64,000 nucleotides of DNA from Isochrysis galbana (lineage: Eukaryota > Haptophyta > Isochrysidales > Isochrysidaceae), in contig CM030931.1 of assembly GCA_018136815.1 (NCBI GenBank), positions 11,462,612-11,526,611 of the forward strand, given 5' to 3'. The first letter of the stretch is position 1. Every line of letters starts with the position of its first letter. The position numbers were made by a program, and so were the translations under genes. The notes under the pieces were generated by a model. The model made no database searches. It was not told the origin of the DNA and was given only the letters and a program-made list of their open reading frames with translations. Of the stretch, positions 19,800 through 33,786 are shown one piece after another.

Positions 19800-21180
19800 G
19801 GCTGTAGAGCATCTGTATGCTTCTTGCTTCTTGCTTCTTGTTGGTAGTTGGTAGCCCGGTCACTCACTCATTTTAACAACTATTTTCCACCTACCCTGGA
19901 TGTCCAAGGATTCCCAAGGGTCCCCCCCCACCTGCCCCGGCAACTGCCTCCCCCCTCCGACGAGCCCCCTCCCGCCCCACGAATGGCAACAAATAAATGG
20001 CGTCGGTGAGTGACCCCCCCTCCCTTGTTTGTCGCTTGCCCCGCGCGTGGCGGTCTATTTTAATTTTGGGAGATTGTGATGCATCAAATTGATGAGGCGG
20101 TTGCGGTTGCTCACGGGAGGAAATCAGAGTGGCGAATGTGGGGCGTATCACTGTAAGAAACGCGGAGCTTCCGCGACGTCCGATCGCCCGCGATCAGCCG
20201 AAGAATGGCCTGGAGGCTGGATGTCGCATCGTCGCATCCGCGATCGACCTTTTTGATTTAGAAAAAAAAGATCTGAAGATTCAGGGCTACACACCTATTG
20301 CTAGACAGCGCATTCTATTGCTACTGCACATCAGCCAGCGCCCTTATCTCCCTTCTCTCCGCCCCCTCGCCTTCCCCCCGCCATCGCGAGGTGCCCGTTG
20401 AGCCACGCACGACCTCACTCAGCAGCGAGACGGACATGGGCACACGAGGGATGGGCACCCCCGCCGACTGGTACCACGCAAACACCTCCACCTCCCCACG
20501 AACGACCCCACCGGCGAGGCTGACGACCTCGAGAAGCCCCTCCTCTTTGAGCTAGTCGAGCACTTGGGTCTGCCCGTACGCCACCGTCTCCACCACCGCC
20601 TTCTTGAAAGGATAGTTGAGTCGACGGAGCCACCGGAGGATGGGCACGTACCCTTGGCCTGTTTTCGTACACAACATCAACGTGACCTTCTAGCGTGGGG
20701 GGTGTCGCATCCACGTTGCGAGGCAAAGGGGGTGTGAGCGGCAACCCAGCCAGTCTTTTGTCGAGCGTGGTGATACTAGACCTCCCCTCCACGCACCGGT
20801 GGTGGGCCTCGATCATATTCCCTTGTTGATTATTCGGACTTGCTCGCAGTCGCACTCCCGTTGCTTGTGTGTTAATCCTCGTCGACGAAGGATAGGAAGT
20901 TCGGCCCGTTCGCGCACTCGCCACGCTCGGCAAAGTGTGAGATCCGCTCACATCCCTCCGCCTCGCAACATTTGCTGACGACGTCGACCATGAAAAAATG
21001 GGCGTGCGCTTTGTAGCGAAGAGCCCCTTGGTACTCATCAAGTCACAGACGGAAGTTGAGCTTGTCCCACAAATCGAGTGAATGGAGTAACACCACGTGT
21101 ATTTTTCAACATGTGAAGTGTCAAGTTGTCTCAAGTAACAAGGAACCTCCAGGTGACAACGAAAGGTGCTTGCAGGGATG
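19800..21180. other. intergenic with transposon ends
   Basis: Near 20230-20300 two terminal motifs sit side by side: GTCGCATCCGCGATCGACC (the family of 5597-5802) and CTGAAGATTCAGGGCTACAC (the family of 3551 and 39605). The rest, 20300-21180, carries a long minus-strand frame without recognisable domains, and I do not call a gene. Confidence 0.5.
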
Positions 21181-21421
21181 GGGATAATTGAACGCTTTTG
21201 GTCTACTGTTAGAGCCTCAGCGCGCATGCGAAGGGGGGGCGGGCGGGGGGGGGGAGCCCTAAAACCCACCATTTTCCACGGGAATTTTTCGCTGCGGCAA
21301 GTGACAAGTGAGCCCCCCGTGAGTTTTTTCTTGGGCTTTGGAGAACGGTCAAAAAATGCAGCCCCACCTCAAATGTTAGTAGTTATAGTTATAAACCATT
21401 GCTTGACCGTTGACCGCCCTA
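21181..21421 (+). mobile_element. terminal part of the GACCGCCCTA repeat family
   Basis: It contains GGTCAAAAAATGCAGCCCCA, then TTAGTAGTTA, and ends GCTTGACCGTTGACCGCCCTA. The same order, with variations, is found ending at 51786 and, inverted, starting at 57607. It is non-coding. Confidence 0.55.
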
Positions 21422-21589
21422 TATCCCTATATCTAAGCCCTTCACCCCTACCCCCCTAGTAGTGCACTGGGGGAGTCGCCTGATGGTGTGGGAGGGAAGG
21501 GCCACTGGAGTGGGGGTGTAGAAAGTTGGTTGCGTTAAAGTAGTGGGTCCACGGCCATGTGTGCGGCGAGAATATTGTAAGGTTTAATT

Positions 21590-21625
21590 TTAGTAGGTGT
21601 GTAGCCCCGAATCTTCAGATGTTTT
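21590..21625 (+). mobile_element. terminus of TAGTAGG..GTAGCCC family
   Basis: TTAGTAGGTGTGTAGCCCCG followed by AATCTTCAGATG matches the ends at 6750 and 39605. No gene lies between it and the cytochrome b5 reductase stop at 21778. Confidence 0.6.
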
Positions 21626-21777
21626 TAAAACAAATGCACCGTTTTTTTGAAGGGAGAGACGAGGGAGAGTGGAGAGAGACATTGCGCACCATTCGCGACT
21701 GCTTGCTCTCCATCGGAAGCCATCAAACATAGGAACATCGGTAGTGAGGTCGATCCACCTTCATAACATTAAATTGA

Positions 21778-23977
21778 TTAGAAGGCAACCTGCGCATCTT
21801 TCGAGTAACCGAGCTTGTTGAGGTTAGCCTTGCACGCGTACTCAATCATAGGCGGTGGACCGCACATCAAGATCTGAATACGAGGTCAGGTGTGCGGCGT
21901 TTCGAAATGGGCAATTCATTATTGATGCGCACGAGCGGGAGGTAGGCAGCCGGCAAGCTAGCTATGTGTGGCACGAGATGTTGAGGCCATTTGCGAACAA
22001 ACATCCCAACTTACCAGTGTGTCATCCGCAGGCGGAGGGAGATGCTCGGAAATCATGACGTCGGTGATGAAGCCCGTAGAATAGGCCCATCCCTCCGGAG
22101 GGCGGTCGAGTGTGTACCAGACCTGAGAGATGACCCATTGCCAAGGGAAGCTAGAAGTTGGTTGCATGCGATGAAGGCGATGGCTTAGCGCTGAGCTGCC
22201 TGTGCGGACTCCGCCGGCCGAGAAATGATCCCACCTTGAACCGTTTCGGGTATCTCTCTGCTAAATTCTCCAAAATATCGCGGACCAGGATGTCGCCCTC
22301 GGTTTGGTTGGCGTAGAGAAGAGACACAGTGGTCGTGTCTGTGTCATCTTTGAGGATGGCGGCGACAACCTAACGGCGGGGCGTCGATGTGCGTGGATTG
22401 CTGTCATACCGAACGCAAGGGCCGGTGGTGCCAACACACACCATGAGACCGACGCAGCTTGTCGCTTACCTGGAGCATTGGTGTGATGCCAGTCCCACCA
22501 GCCATCATGCCCACCTTCGACGCCTGCAAGGTCTTAGTTCCTGACTTGAAATAGCCCTTGCCCATGTATTCATGCATGCCCCATGGCCCGGAGATGTCCA
22601 TCTTGTCACCAACCTATGGAGGAGCAGCCAGCAGAATTTTGGGCCCGGCGCGCTCTGATGTAAGCGGGAACAAATTGTCCGCGATCGTACTCTCGTGATG
22701 AACAAGACCACGGCAGGCCATGTGGTCACTGGCCTCAGCGTCTATAACCGAGGCAAACGACGCAAACGCCTTGGCATATCCTTGCCAAGTGGGTGAAGCA
22801 GTGGCACGCGCACCCGAAGGGAGTCCAAGTACTGCGACATCTTGCCGCCATCAACAAACTTTTCGCCGCCGCCCTTGTACACCTGATTGGGCCGAGTCGA
22901 TGGGATATTCCGTCATCGAGCACGCAGAGGGCGAAGTATGACACATGAGCCCCCTAGGCGAGTGATCCATGCATCACCCTCAGAACTTGGCCTGCGCGCA
23001 GCTCTTGCCTCCACCGCTCCCGTGCACAACACCCAGTACGCTCCGTCATCAGCTAGATGCCGGGTCCTAAGCCAAGACGGCCCCGCTGGTGCAAGCGCGA
23101 GCAGGCGATGCAGCACGGCGAGCACACCTTGATGATCAGGTCGACATAGCCGACCTCATCATCTGAGGTTGTTGGAGTATACTTGCGTTCAATCTCTGGC
23201 TCGTCCACCTGCGGTCAATGATGAGTACTATCCATGTGAGCAAGCATGCCCATTTGCAACGGAATGTTTGCGAGGCGTCTAGCACGGCGCATCTGCAGGC
23301 TAACTAGTAAATGTGACCCGACCTCACATAGCTTGACGCGCACCTCTTTGTCAGGCCGTCCATTCCATTCTCCCTCAACCTTGCCCTTGCGGTTGGGCGC
23401 GAAGAGCTTGAAGTGCTTGCCCACAGGTAGCCCGAGCACCTGTCCGTGGGCGGAGGACTGTGTCGGCAGGACGGACGCAGGACTTCGAAGAAGCGTGCGA
23501 GGCGTCACAGCCGCTGTGCGCTTCCAAAGCGCAACAGTGCGCACGGGCCTAGCGCCGCAGGGCAGGGCGCGGCTCACTGGCTTCTCTTCTGGCAGGATGA
23601 AGCGAAAGCGGACAGTGTCATGCGAGATGTTGGTGCGCTCCCCTGCACCGTACGGAGACGGGTATGTGAGCGAACGGAGACTGGTACGTGAGCGAGAGTC
23701 AGAGTCAGCGTGGCAGAAGGCCGGAGGCAGGGCAAAGCGCTGCCTGAGCTACCAAACCACGCGCCCCTGCGGCGGCACGAGAGGAAGGGGCGAGCGCGGC
23801 AGGCCGCAGGGCAGCGGTGCGTGGCGGACCGAGCGTGAGGCTCTGCCTGCTCTTGCTGAGGAACTTGGCGGACGAGCTGGGCTTCTTCTTCTTGGCAGTT
23901 GCGCCGTTAATGGCAAAGAAGATGACAGTGAGGATTACGAGAGCCACGCTCGCCATGACGATTGGGTCGAGCTCCAT
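21778..23977 (-). CDS. CBR: NADH-cytochrome b5 reductase
   Basis: Nine exons: 23977-23830, 23642-23578, 23439-23344, 23208-23128, 22882-22814, 22613-22470, 22369-22235, 22122-22015 and 21873-21778, giving 313 residues. It moves electrons from NADH through FAD to cytochrome b5, for fatty-acid desaturation and sterol synthesis (EC 1.6.2.2). A membrane anchor (about 5-24) and a lysine cluster mark it as membrane bound, facing the cytosol. [10 protein letters not shown] and LGLPVGKH open the FAD domain; [15 protein letters not shown] is the flavin motif; [10 protein letters not shown] and [11 protein letters not shown] form the NADH side. Length is normal (about 300). Seven of the eight introns are phase 0, and six acceptors are followed by GT. 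The first donor, CTCG|GTCCGC, is unusual but restores the frame exactly. It is divergent from the ADH gene. Confidence 0.93.
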
Positions 23978-24019
23978 GGCTGTCTGGCGGGGGCCCCCTC
24001 AGCTCAGCGCGCAGAGAGA

Positions 24020-24130
24020 AGGACAGGGGGGGGGGGGGAGAGGGGGGGAGGGAGGGAGGGAGGGAGAGAGAGGGAGAGAGAGAAGGGGGGGAGGGGCGGC
24101 GACTGGGGGGGGGGGGGGGGGGCGAGAGAG
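24020..24130. promoter_or_regulatory. G-tract/purine-rich region between divergent CBR and ADH genes
   Basis: Runs of G up to about 16 nt, mixed with GGGA repeats on the plus strand, lie just 5' of the CBR start. The 697-bp gap between start codons probably carries both promoters. A long plus-strand frame here, antisense to CBR exon 1, is a composition artefact. Confidence 0.4.
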
Positions 24131-24590
24131 AGAGGAGGGAGGGAGGGAAGAAAGAGAGAGAGGGGTAGAACGGAGGTGGGAACAGGAGGAAGCGGCGGGG
24201 AGAGGGAAGCAAGGAAAAGAAAGCCGAGATCTCTCTCTGGGCTCGAGCGGTGCCGTGAGGAGGAGGTGCCGGAGCGCCGAGCAGGAGGAGGAAACAAGGC
24301 CCTTCTTCTCTCACGTCTCCTCGATCCTCTCTTCTGGTGCGCCGCGTTCAGAAATCGCCGTTTCTTGTCTCTCTCTCGTCGTCGCTTCCTCCACGTCTCT
24401 CCCCCTCTTATTCCCTCTTCTCACCCTTCTCCGAAGCAGCGAAGAGTCTCGCTCGCTGCTGCTCGACGGCGGGTCGGCCGAGGAGAGGCGCGGCGGTCGA
24501 GACGGCGAGAGCAGAGAGAGTACTACCGGTAAAAGAGCTCCGAGCGGCCGCGCGGCTCACCGAGCCGGGGGGGGATACTTTTAAGAGTAA

Positions 24591-26621
<2,031 letters not shown>

Positions 26622-27175
26622 GCCATGAGCACGGGGGACACTAGAGACAATCGTCACCGCTTCTCCTTCTGATGGGGAATAACAGCCTTCAATGGCAAGG
26701 CACAGCCGGGCTTGGGACGAGGACTTCGAGGCTCCTCCGAGCAGACCCAGCAGTATCATAGGCGAGACGAGCATGTGCGCTCCAACTGCTGCGTTTCCGT
26801 TTCTCCGCCCTTTCATGGGACGATCTACTGCACGGTGAGAGCAATTGTTGCCGTATCACCTTGACAAACAGCCTAAGTGTGAAAAGAAAGTGTAGTGGCC
26901 GTATAAGTCGGCGCGGGCGCCTCGTGGCTAAAAAAAACATCTAAAGATGCTGGGCCTATAGAGGTGAGGGAGCCTGGGTGAAATAAAAACATCGCTGCAT
27001 CATGGATCATGGGGTCAGAATAATTTTTTCGCGGGACAGGGGCAAGTTTTCCCCAACCTCTCCCCCGCGCAATCCGAAGTGGGAGCGGAGCGATGGCGAC
27101 CGACCCGATGGGACAGGCCGACCTTCGCCGCGCTCCAGCGAGAGTGCGTCGGAGGTCAGCCCACAATTTTTGCTG

Positions 27176-27340
27176 GGAGGCGGCTTGCCTTCATTTGGTC
27201 TCCTTTCCCTCAGGGTTTCTTCCCCTCCCTGTGGGGACTCTCACCCTACCATGAGCCCCCCCACGAGCACCCCCAAGGAAAGGCCCAGGAGCACCCCGTA
27301 CGCGACCAGAACGGCGTCGCCTTGGCTCGGTATGAGGGTG
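27176..27340 (-). pseudogene. duplicated 3' end of the cytochrome b561 gene, cut by the retroelement
   Basis: This is about 90% similar to 38036-38215. On the minus strand it encodes a last transmembrane segment, VLLGLSLGVLVGGLMVG, then a stop, with the same downstream flank. The similarity ends abruptly near 27335-27340, where retroelement sequence begins. No upstream b561 exons are present, so it is a gene fragment. Confidence 0.75.
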
Positions 27341-28216
27341 GGTGGAGAGCATGTTGCGTTTGAATGGACCAAAGGATGCGTCGGGCTTCTCGACCACATG
27401 CCATCCAAGGGGTGCACCGGTTTGGGGGCGCACAAGTGCAAGGAACTTGGCGGTGCCGGTGCCCCAAGTCTTGATTGCCTTGCCACTTGCCACCTCAACC
27501 ATGTCCGTGCGCGTCTCCTTCGTGAAGTGGACAAGGCATGGGGCTCCTTGGAAGTTGAGCACCGCAAGAGGCCTGATATGGTGCACAAGAACCTTGTGGA
27601 GGCTGCGGCCATCGCCCATAAGCATGAGGCGGTGCGCTCCACGGTGCGTCCGGGCCAACGTGCAATGCAAGCGACCAAGACCGAGGATGACACGGATGCC
27701 ATCAAGAAGGCCTATGAGGCGGGCTTCAAGGCTGGCCAAGGTGGGCGTGGAGGTGGTAGGAGCAACAACAACAAGGACAAGAAGCCTTGCTCCCACTGCG
27801 ACCGCATGCACACGGGCATCTGCTGGTCCAACCCCGACACCGCGCACTTGATCGATTGGGACAAGGTACCGGAGGGCCTCCAAGCCAAGATCAAGGCCAA
27901 CCTCTATGATGCCAAGATGAAGAAGGAAAACAAGCAAAGTGGTGGACGCCTCACCTTCACCTGCAACAAGATCTGTGCAACCACGACCAAGAACACCGAG
28001 GATGATGCCTTACGCATCCTCATCGACTCGGGCGCCACCGGGGCGGACTACTTCAACGACATCCCCATTGACAAGACCGACCAATACGGCAAGATGCATC
28101 GCCATCGTTTCCGCTTCATTGGCCGACAAGGAGATGCTGTTTTGGCGCTTGCTGCCCCAATCGACGAGGCTACCATTGATGAAGATGAGCCAACCGCTCG
28201 TCGAACGTACTACGTC
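27341..28216 (+). mobile_element. retroelement mosaic, left part (gag/protease segments)
   Basis: Four pieces of the copia element are joined: 27341-27513 antisense protease-downstream sequence; 27514-28050 sense gag plus protease start, nearly identical to 31801-32330; 28051-28094 sense IN-RT linker (IPIDKTDQYGKMH); 28095-28216 antisense RNase H. An open frame crosses the joins by chance. The gag piece holds a Cys/His knuckle (CSHCDRMHTGIC) and the protease active site LIDSGATG. Confidence 0.85.
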
Positions 28217-30988
28217 CGCTCCGACTTGAAGCGCATGGGATACGCGAACACTAGGCCGGAGAAGACGTCGTAGAACACGTCCACGTACTTGTAGCCCGTG
28301 AGCACGCTGCGGCAAGGCATAGTTAGGATGTCGTTGGTGATGACGTCCCCGACGGCGTTTGTCATCCATGGTCCTCCACCTCCGCCTCCGGGTCGGCGTT
28401 GCGCATTGGCCTTGAGCGCGACCTCGTTGACGTCTTCCGCCTTCCTTGCTTGAAGGCGCTTGAGGATCAGCCCACGGAACTTGGTGAACTTGTTCGCAGC
28501 TAAGGGCTTCGTCATCATGTCGGCCACATTGAGCTCGGTCTGCACGTGGTAGACACGTAACACATTCTTCTGCGTGAGCTCACGCACGTAGAGCTCACGA
28601 CGATGGATGTGACGGGCCAAACCCTTCATGATGGGATTGTCCGCGAGTGCCTTTGCACCCTTGCTGTCGGACAAGAGCGGACTTGGCTCCGCTTGCTTCC
28701 AACCGAGATCCGCGAGCGTGTTACGGAAGTTCTCGATACGTTGCGAAGCAAGGGAGGCCGCCATCGTTTCCGCTTCATTGGCCGACAAGGAGATGCTGTT
28801 TTGGCGCTTGCTGCCCCAATCGACGAGGCTACCATTGATGAAGATGAGCCAACCGCTCGTCGAACGTACTACGTCCCACGATGCGTCGACCATGCCGCGT
28901 ACCATGCCTTCACCTTGACGAAAGAGGCCGATGATGGGGCTATCGCCATTGTTCTTGTAGTACTTGAGGCCCATGGTGCCACGGTTCTTGAGGTAGAGAA
29001 GGCAATGCAGTGCCGCCTGCCAAAGGTTCACGGTGGGGAACGACATCGCGCGGCAAAGTTGGCCCACCGTGTACGAGATGTCGGGGTTGCTCACCACGGC
29101 GGCGTAGAGGAGACTACCGACAAGGCCGCGGTACTTGGTGCCAAACTTGGGATCGAGCTCCGCCTTGATCCGCTCTTTCTCGTCTTGCGCCTCGATGACG
29201 TCCTTGCCGAGGTACGAGTTGCATGGCGTGTCGACGGTGTTGCGCAACGTGTCCTCGTACTTGGTCATCTCTTCGAGGTGCGCGCCCATCATCTTGTTGA
29301 TGTAGTCTCCTTGGTGAAGAATGATTCCATCACTCACTTCCTTGAGTTGGGCTCCAAGTACTTCATCGAGACCTTCATGCCAAGTGAGCTTGAAGCCATC
29401 CTTCTCCATGGCCTCAAACACCTTGCGCACGAGCTTCATGTCATTGGAGCCCCACGGCATGTCGTCCACGTACGTGGCCATGACCATGAAGGAATCCTCA
29501 TCACGGAGCACGTAAAGGCATGGCTCGCTGAACGCCACGATGAAGCCAAATGCCTCAAGCCACATGGACAACTTGAGCCACCAATTGCGGCCGGATTGCA
29601 CCAAGCCATAGAGCGATTGCCCTAAGAGGGCTGCTAGCTCTTGTCCGTGTTCATCGTACTTGCGGTAGTTCTTGGGCATGCGTACCCAAACGCGCTCGTT
29701 GGGGGGCAACTCGCTCTGCGTGTACGCGGAGATGGCATCGGCGGCGCCCTTGTACGTGCACATGATGACGGAAATGACGCAGAAGAGTCGAAAGCCGCCA
29801 TGGGAGATGGTTGGCGAGTACGAGAGGTCAAAGTCAATGCCCGGTACTTGGCGGAAGCCTTGGACGTACATGCGCGACTTGCGGATGCCGTCGCGCTTGT
29901 AGCGGAGGGTCTCACCTAGTGGGATGGCGCGTCCCACTTCCTTGATTGGCTTCTCGTCGATGAAGGTCTTGTTGGTCACCAAGGTGTTGTACTCCTTCAT
30001 GCGTGCCTCCTCCCACAAGTCTTGTTCATCTTGTGGTAGGTACTTGAGTTGGTGCGGCTTGAAGGGCTTTGGGAAGCCGATGTAGATGGCGTCGTCGCAC
30101 ACCTCGGTCGCCATCAAGATCTTGTGGCACATCGACGCCGAGTACTCGCTAGCACTCTCGTCGCCCAAGATGGTGTTGTCGTTGCCCAAGGTGGAGTAGT
30201 CCATCACCGTGTACGGGAGCTCCTCTCCCGCGATGCGGCTTGAGCGGCGTGGCGCGGTGTCCTCCTTGCCATCTTCCGACTCGAATGGCCCGCGTTGCAC
30301 TTCGCCACTTGGCGTAAGCGTGTCGTCATCCTCCTCATCGGACTCGATGATGCGGCGGTGCCGTTGAGGAGCTCGGATAGGCGGCGTGCTGTCGGAGGTG
30401 TTGTCGCTAGCATCCTCTTCCACCTCCGTGATGGGGCCCGAGTAGGAATGCTCCGAGGGCGTGTAGTCCGGATCCTCGTGGTCCTCCGGGATGCCAAACG
30501 CGTAGATTGAGCCATGCATCTTGCCGTATTGGTCGGTCTTGTCAATGGGGATCTCACCCCCCCTCGTGGTTTTCCACGGGAACTCGGTCTCCATGAAGGT
30601 GGCGTGCACACCGCTCACAAACACCTTGCCCGTCTCGAGGGACATGAAGATGTTGCCCGTGTGGTAGCGTGCCGGGCCCAAGTAGATGCACTCTTGTGCT
30701 TGCTCCGACAAGTTGTTGTCGCGATACGCCTTGGGCTTCTGCACGATGGCCTTGCAACCGAACACCTTGAGCATGCTCAGGTTGACCGTGTGGCGGATGC
30801 CGGCACGCACTAGAGGAGGAGCAGTGTCTTTGGCGCCGGGGATGCGGTTGATGATCACCATCGCGGGATAGAGCGCAAACTCCCAATACTCTTGGGGGGC
30901 ATTGCACCCCAGGAGCAATGGTCGCATGGTGCGCTCGAGCAACTTGACCGCGATTTCCGCAGGGTTGCCCCACGGCTCGTACGGGTTG
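28210..30988 (-). mobile_element. Ty1/copia pol: integrase C-terminal part, reverse transcriptase, RNase H
   Basis: A 910-codon open frame starts in the integrase core (LLERTMRPLLLGC, NRIPG, LSMLKVFGCKAIV). It continues through an acidic linker to a copia-type RT (DLSYSPTISHGG, SLYGLVQSGRNWWLKL, active site TYVDDM) and RNase H (STSGWLIFINGSLVDWGSKR, SANEAETMAA, HVQTELNVADMMTKPL). After RNase H the frame runs into PGGGGGGPWMT and then into a piece of the integrase N-terminal half (28217-28365, KYVDVFYDVFSG), which in a normal copia element lies upstream. The open frame argues for recent activity; the integrase piece at the wrong end shows rearrangement. Confidence 0.9.
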
Positions 30989-31265
30989 CTGAGAAGCGCA
31001 AGGCTTCATGCAAGGCTTCATGTGTGTCGTGAACCCAAGGCCTAGCTATGGCTAGGTGGTGTGCAAAGCATTTGTTCTTGTTGGGGTTTTGTTTTTGTGT
31101 CGGTTACGTGACCGGCGGTTGAGTCGGTTACGGCGGTTGAGTCGGTTACGGCGGTTGAGTCGTTTGAACGGACAACGGACCGTGCAAGGGTAGAGACCCC
31201 TAAGAGACAAGTAACAAGAAAGCTTTCGCCACTCATCTGGTACCCCCGCCGAGAGACAAAGAGAC
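30989..31265 (+). mobile_element. copia LTR-like end and leader, followed by gag
   Basis: GAGAAGCGCAAGGCTTCATG, then a stretch ending GTTTTTGTGTCGGTTACGTG (to about 31115), recur inverted at 33484-33622. From 31113 to 31160 an 18-bp unit, GCGGTTGAGTCGGTTACG, is repeated about 2.5 times. The gag start codon follows at 31266. I cannot place the exact LTR borders. Confidence 0.7.
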
Positions 31266-32420
31266 ATGGACAAGAACAATGACAAGATCTTCTTCTACAA
31301 CAAGGATGGTGCTGAATGGAGAGCATTCAGGCCCAAGTTGCTCGCGATGGCCGGCAAGAACGGTTGCCGACGTGCGATGCTCAAGAACAAGACGGAAAGC
31401 GTCGATGACGCCAACAAGGACAAGGAAGCCACCCAGGTGGAATTGAACAAGGCATATGACCTCCTCATCATGTGCATCAAGGATGACAAGCTTGTGGCCA
31501 CCTTGGATGTGCTCTACACGGATGAGGAGGAAGAGAAGTACGACGGCCACCGTGCGTTCAAACACATCGACGAGTTGCACGTGGCGGTCAACACCGAAGA
31601 CAAGGCTGAAGACAAGAAGATGGAGTATGACACACTCAAGATGACCAACCTCCAGGAGTTCCCCTCAAGGGAGGAGGTCACCAACCGCTTTGACAACATG
31701 TTTGGCATCTTCCAAGGACTCAAGGGCACCGCGCGCGAAGTCTCCGTCGCCGAGTTGTGCCTCGACATGAAAGCGAGCTTCATTGGATGTGGAGAAGGAG
31801 TCCTTCGTGAAGTGGACAAGGCATGGGGCTCCTTGGAAGTTGAGCACCGCAAGAGGCCTGATATGGTGCACAAGAACCTTGTGGAGGCTGCGGCCATCGC
31901 CCATAAGCATGAGGCGGTGCGCTCCACGGTACGTCCGGGCCAACGTGCAATGCAAGCGACCAAGACCGAGGATGACACGGATGCCATCAAGAAGGCCTAT
32001 GAGGCGGGCTTCAAGGCTGGCCAAGGTGGGCGTGGAGGTGGTAGGAGCAACAACAACAAGGACAAGAAGCCTTGCTCCCACTGCGACCGCATGCACACGG
32101 GCATCTGCTGGTCCAACCCCGACACCGCGCACTTGATCGATTGGGACAAGGTGCCGGAGGGCCTCCAAGCCAAGATCAAGGCCAACCTCTATGATGCCAA
32201 GATGAAGAAGGAAAACAAGCAAAGTGGTGGACGCCTCACCTTCACCTGCAACAAGATCTGTGCAACCACGACCAAGAACACCGAGGATGATGCCTTACGC
32301 ATCCTCATCGACTCGGGCGCCACCGGGGTCATCCATGGTCCTCCACCTCCGCCTCCGGGTCGGCGTTGCGCATTGGCCTTGAGCGCGACCTCGTTGACGT
32401 CTTCCGCCTTCCTTGCTTGA
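31266..32420 (+). mobile_element. Ty1/copia gag with start of protease
   Basis: The open frame starts MDKNNDKIFFYNKDGAEW, typical of UBN2/copia gag proteins, with an alpha-helical capsid part, a basic linker and a short zinc-knuckle-like CSHCDRMHTGIC. Protease begins at RILIDSGATG near 32310, and from about 32330 the DNA switches to antisense element sequence, so the last 30 codons are chimeric. The second half is duplicated at 27514-28050. Confidence 0.88.
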
Positions 32421-33483
32421 ATGCGCTTGAGGTTGGCGGGCACGTCGACGGAGTAGTCCGGCAGGCGGCGGAGGCGTTCATCGCTAGGCGATCCAAGGCG
32501 CGCGCGCCAAATCTCCTTGGCCTCCTCATGCGTGGCGTGCATGTCCTTGTGCTTGTCGGTGGTGTACGGTCCAAGCGAGTACGCCTTGGTCGTCTCGCCC
32601 TTGGGGATGGGCTGTACGTCCACATAGAAGCCTTGGGAGTCGTCACCCATGGTGAAAGGCATGAATGCACCTCCAGGAAGTTCAAAGCCATTCACCTTGC
32701 CCATGATGCACTTCATATCATCATTGCGTGAGCACGCCTTGTGGGTGGAGAGCATGTTGCGTTTGAATGGGCCAAAGGATGCGTCGGGCTTCTCGACCAC
32801 ATGCCATCCAAGGGGTGCACCGGCTTGGGGGCGCACAAGTGCAAGGAACTTGGCGGTGCCGGTGCCCCAAGTCTTGATTGCCTTGCCACTTGCCACCTCA
32901 ACCATGTCCGTGCGCGTCTCATCCACGCCATCCGGAAAGAAGCTGATGTCGTTGAAGTAGTCCGCCCCGGTGGCGCCCGAGTCGATGAGGATCCCAAGTA
33001 GATGCACTCTTGTGCTTGCTCCGACAAGTTGTTGTCGCGGTACGCCTTGGGCTTCTGCACGATGGCCTTGCAACCGAACACCTTGAGCATGCTCAGGTTG
33101 ACCACGCGGCGCTGCATTGCCTTCTCTACCTCAAGAACCGTGGCACCATGGGGAGGCGGAGGAGGAGGACCATGGATGACAAGCGCCGTTGGGGACGTTA
33201 TCACCAACGACATCCTCACTATGCCTTGCCGCAGCGTGCTCACGGGCTACAAGTACGTGGACGTGTTCTACGACGTCTTCTCCGGCCTCGTGTTCGCGTA
33301 TCCCATGCGCTTCAAGTCGGAGCATCCAACGATGTTGCAGCGCTTCTTGGCGGACACGCAAGGGTTCTTCATCGTGAAGCGCTTGCACTCGGACAATGAG
33401 CCCGTGCTCAAGAGCGACAAGGTGCAAGAGATTTGCGATAGCAACTTGATCCGCAAGCAAGAGAGCAACCCGTACGAGCCGTG
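32330..33483. mobile_element. retroelement mosaic, right part (alternating strands)
   Basis: Pieces in order: 32330-32425 antisense region downstream of RNase H; 32426-32990 antisense protease to pre-integrase (WRARLGSPSDERLRRLPDY on the minus strand); 32995-33105 antisense integrase (VNLSMLKVFGCKAIV); 33106-33165 sense RNase H-proximal sequence (AALHCLLYLKNRGTMG); 33166-33483 sense integrase core with KYVDVFYDVFSG and LHSDNEPVLKS. The last piece stops at NPYEPWG, exactly where the minus-strand integrase at 30988 resumes, so one integrase is split between two opposite-strand blocks. Confidence 0.85.
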
Positions 33484-33786
33484 GGGCCGATCACGTAACC
33501 GACACAAAAACAAAACCCCAACAAGAACAAATGCTTTGCACACCACCTAGCCATGCCATAGCTAGGCTAGGCCTTGGGTTCACGACACACATGAAGCCTT
33601 GCATGAAGCCTTGCGCTTCTCACAAGTGGCAAGGCAATCAAGACTTGGGGCACCGGCACCGCCAAGTTCCTTGCACTTGTGCGCCCTCAAGCCGGTGCGT
33701 CTCGGGCAAGGTGAATGGCTTTGAACTTCCAGGAGGTGCATTCATGCCTTTCACCATGGGTGACGACTCCCAAGGCTTCTATGTGC
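33484..33786. mobile_element. inverted copia LTR-like end and terminal mosaic pieces
   Basis: 33484-33622 is the inverted copy of 30989-31115 (CACGTAACCGACACAAAAAC-like start, ends CATGAAGCCTTGCGCTTCTC). 33623-33700 and 33701-33786 are sense pieces from the protease-integrase region (IKTWGTGTAKFLALVRP; FELPGGAFMPFTMGDDSQ). Element similarity ends near 33786; from there to 34257 I see nothing recognisable. Confidence 0.8.

Noticed and set aside
23246-24532. 428-codon plus-strand frame rich in Arg, Gly and Glu
   Set aside because: It is antisense to CBR exons 1-3 and crosses the G-rich promoter; its composition is a direct result of GGGA repeats, and the minus-strand exons are conserved.
28210-28370. 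Integrase segment following RNase H, suggesting a Ty3-like gene order or a new permuted element
   Set aside because: The piece is a partial copy of the integrase found at 33166-33330 and is one of many misplaced segments here, so a chimera explains it better than a new architecture.
28603-29625. 340-codon plus-strand frame
   Set aside because: It is antisense to the RT/RNase H part of the copia pol gene and has no domain of its own.
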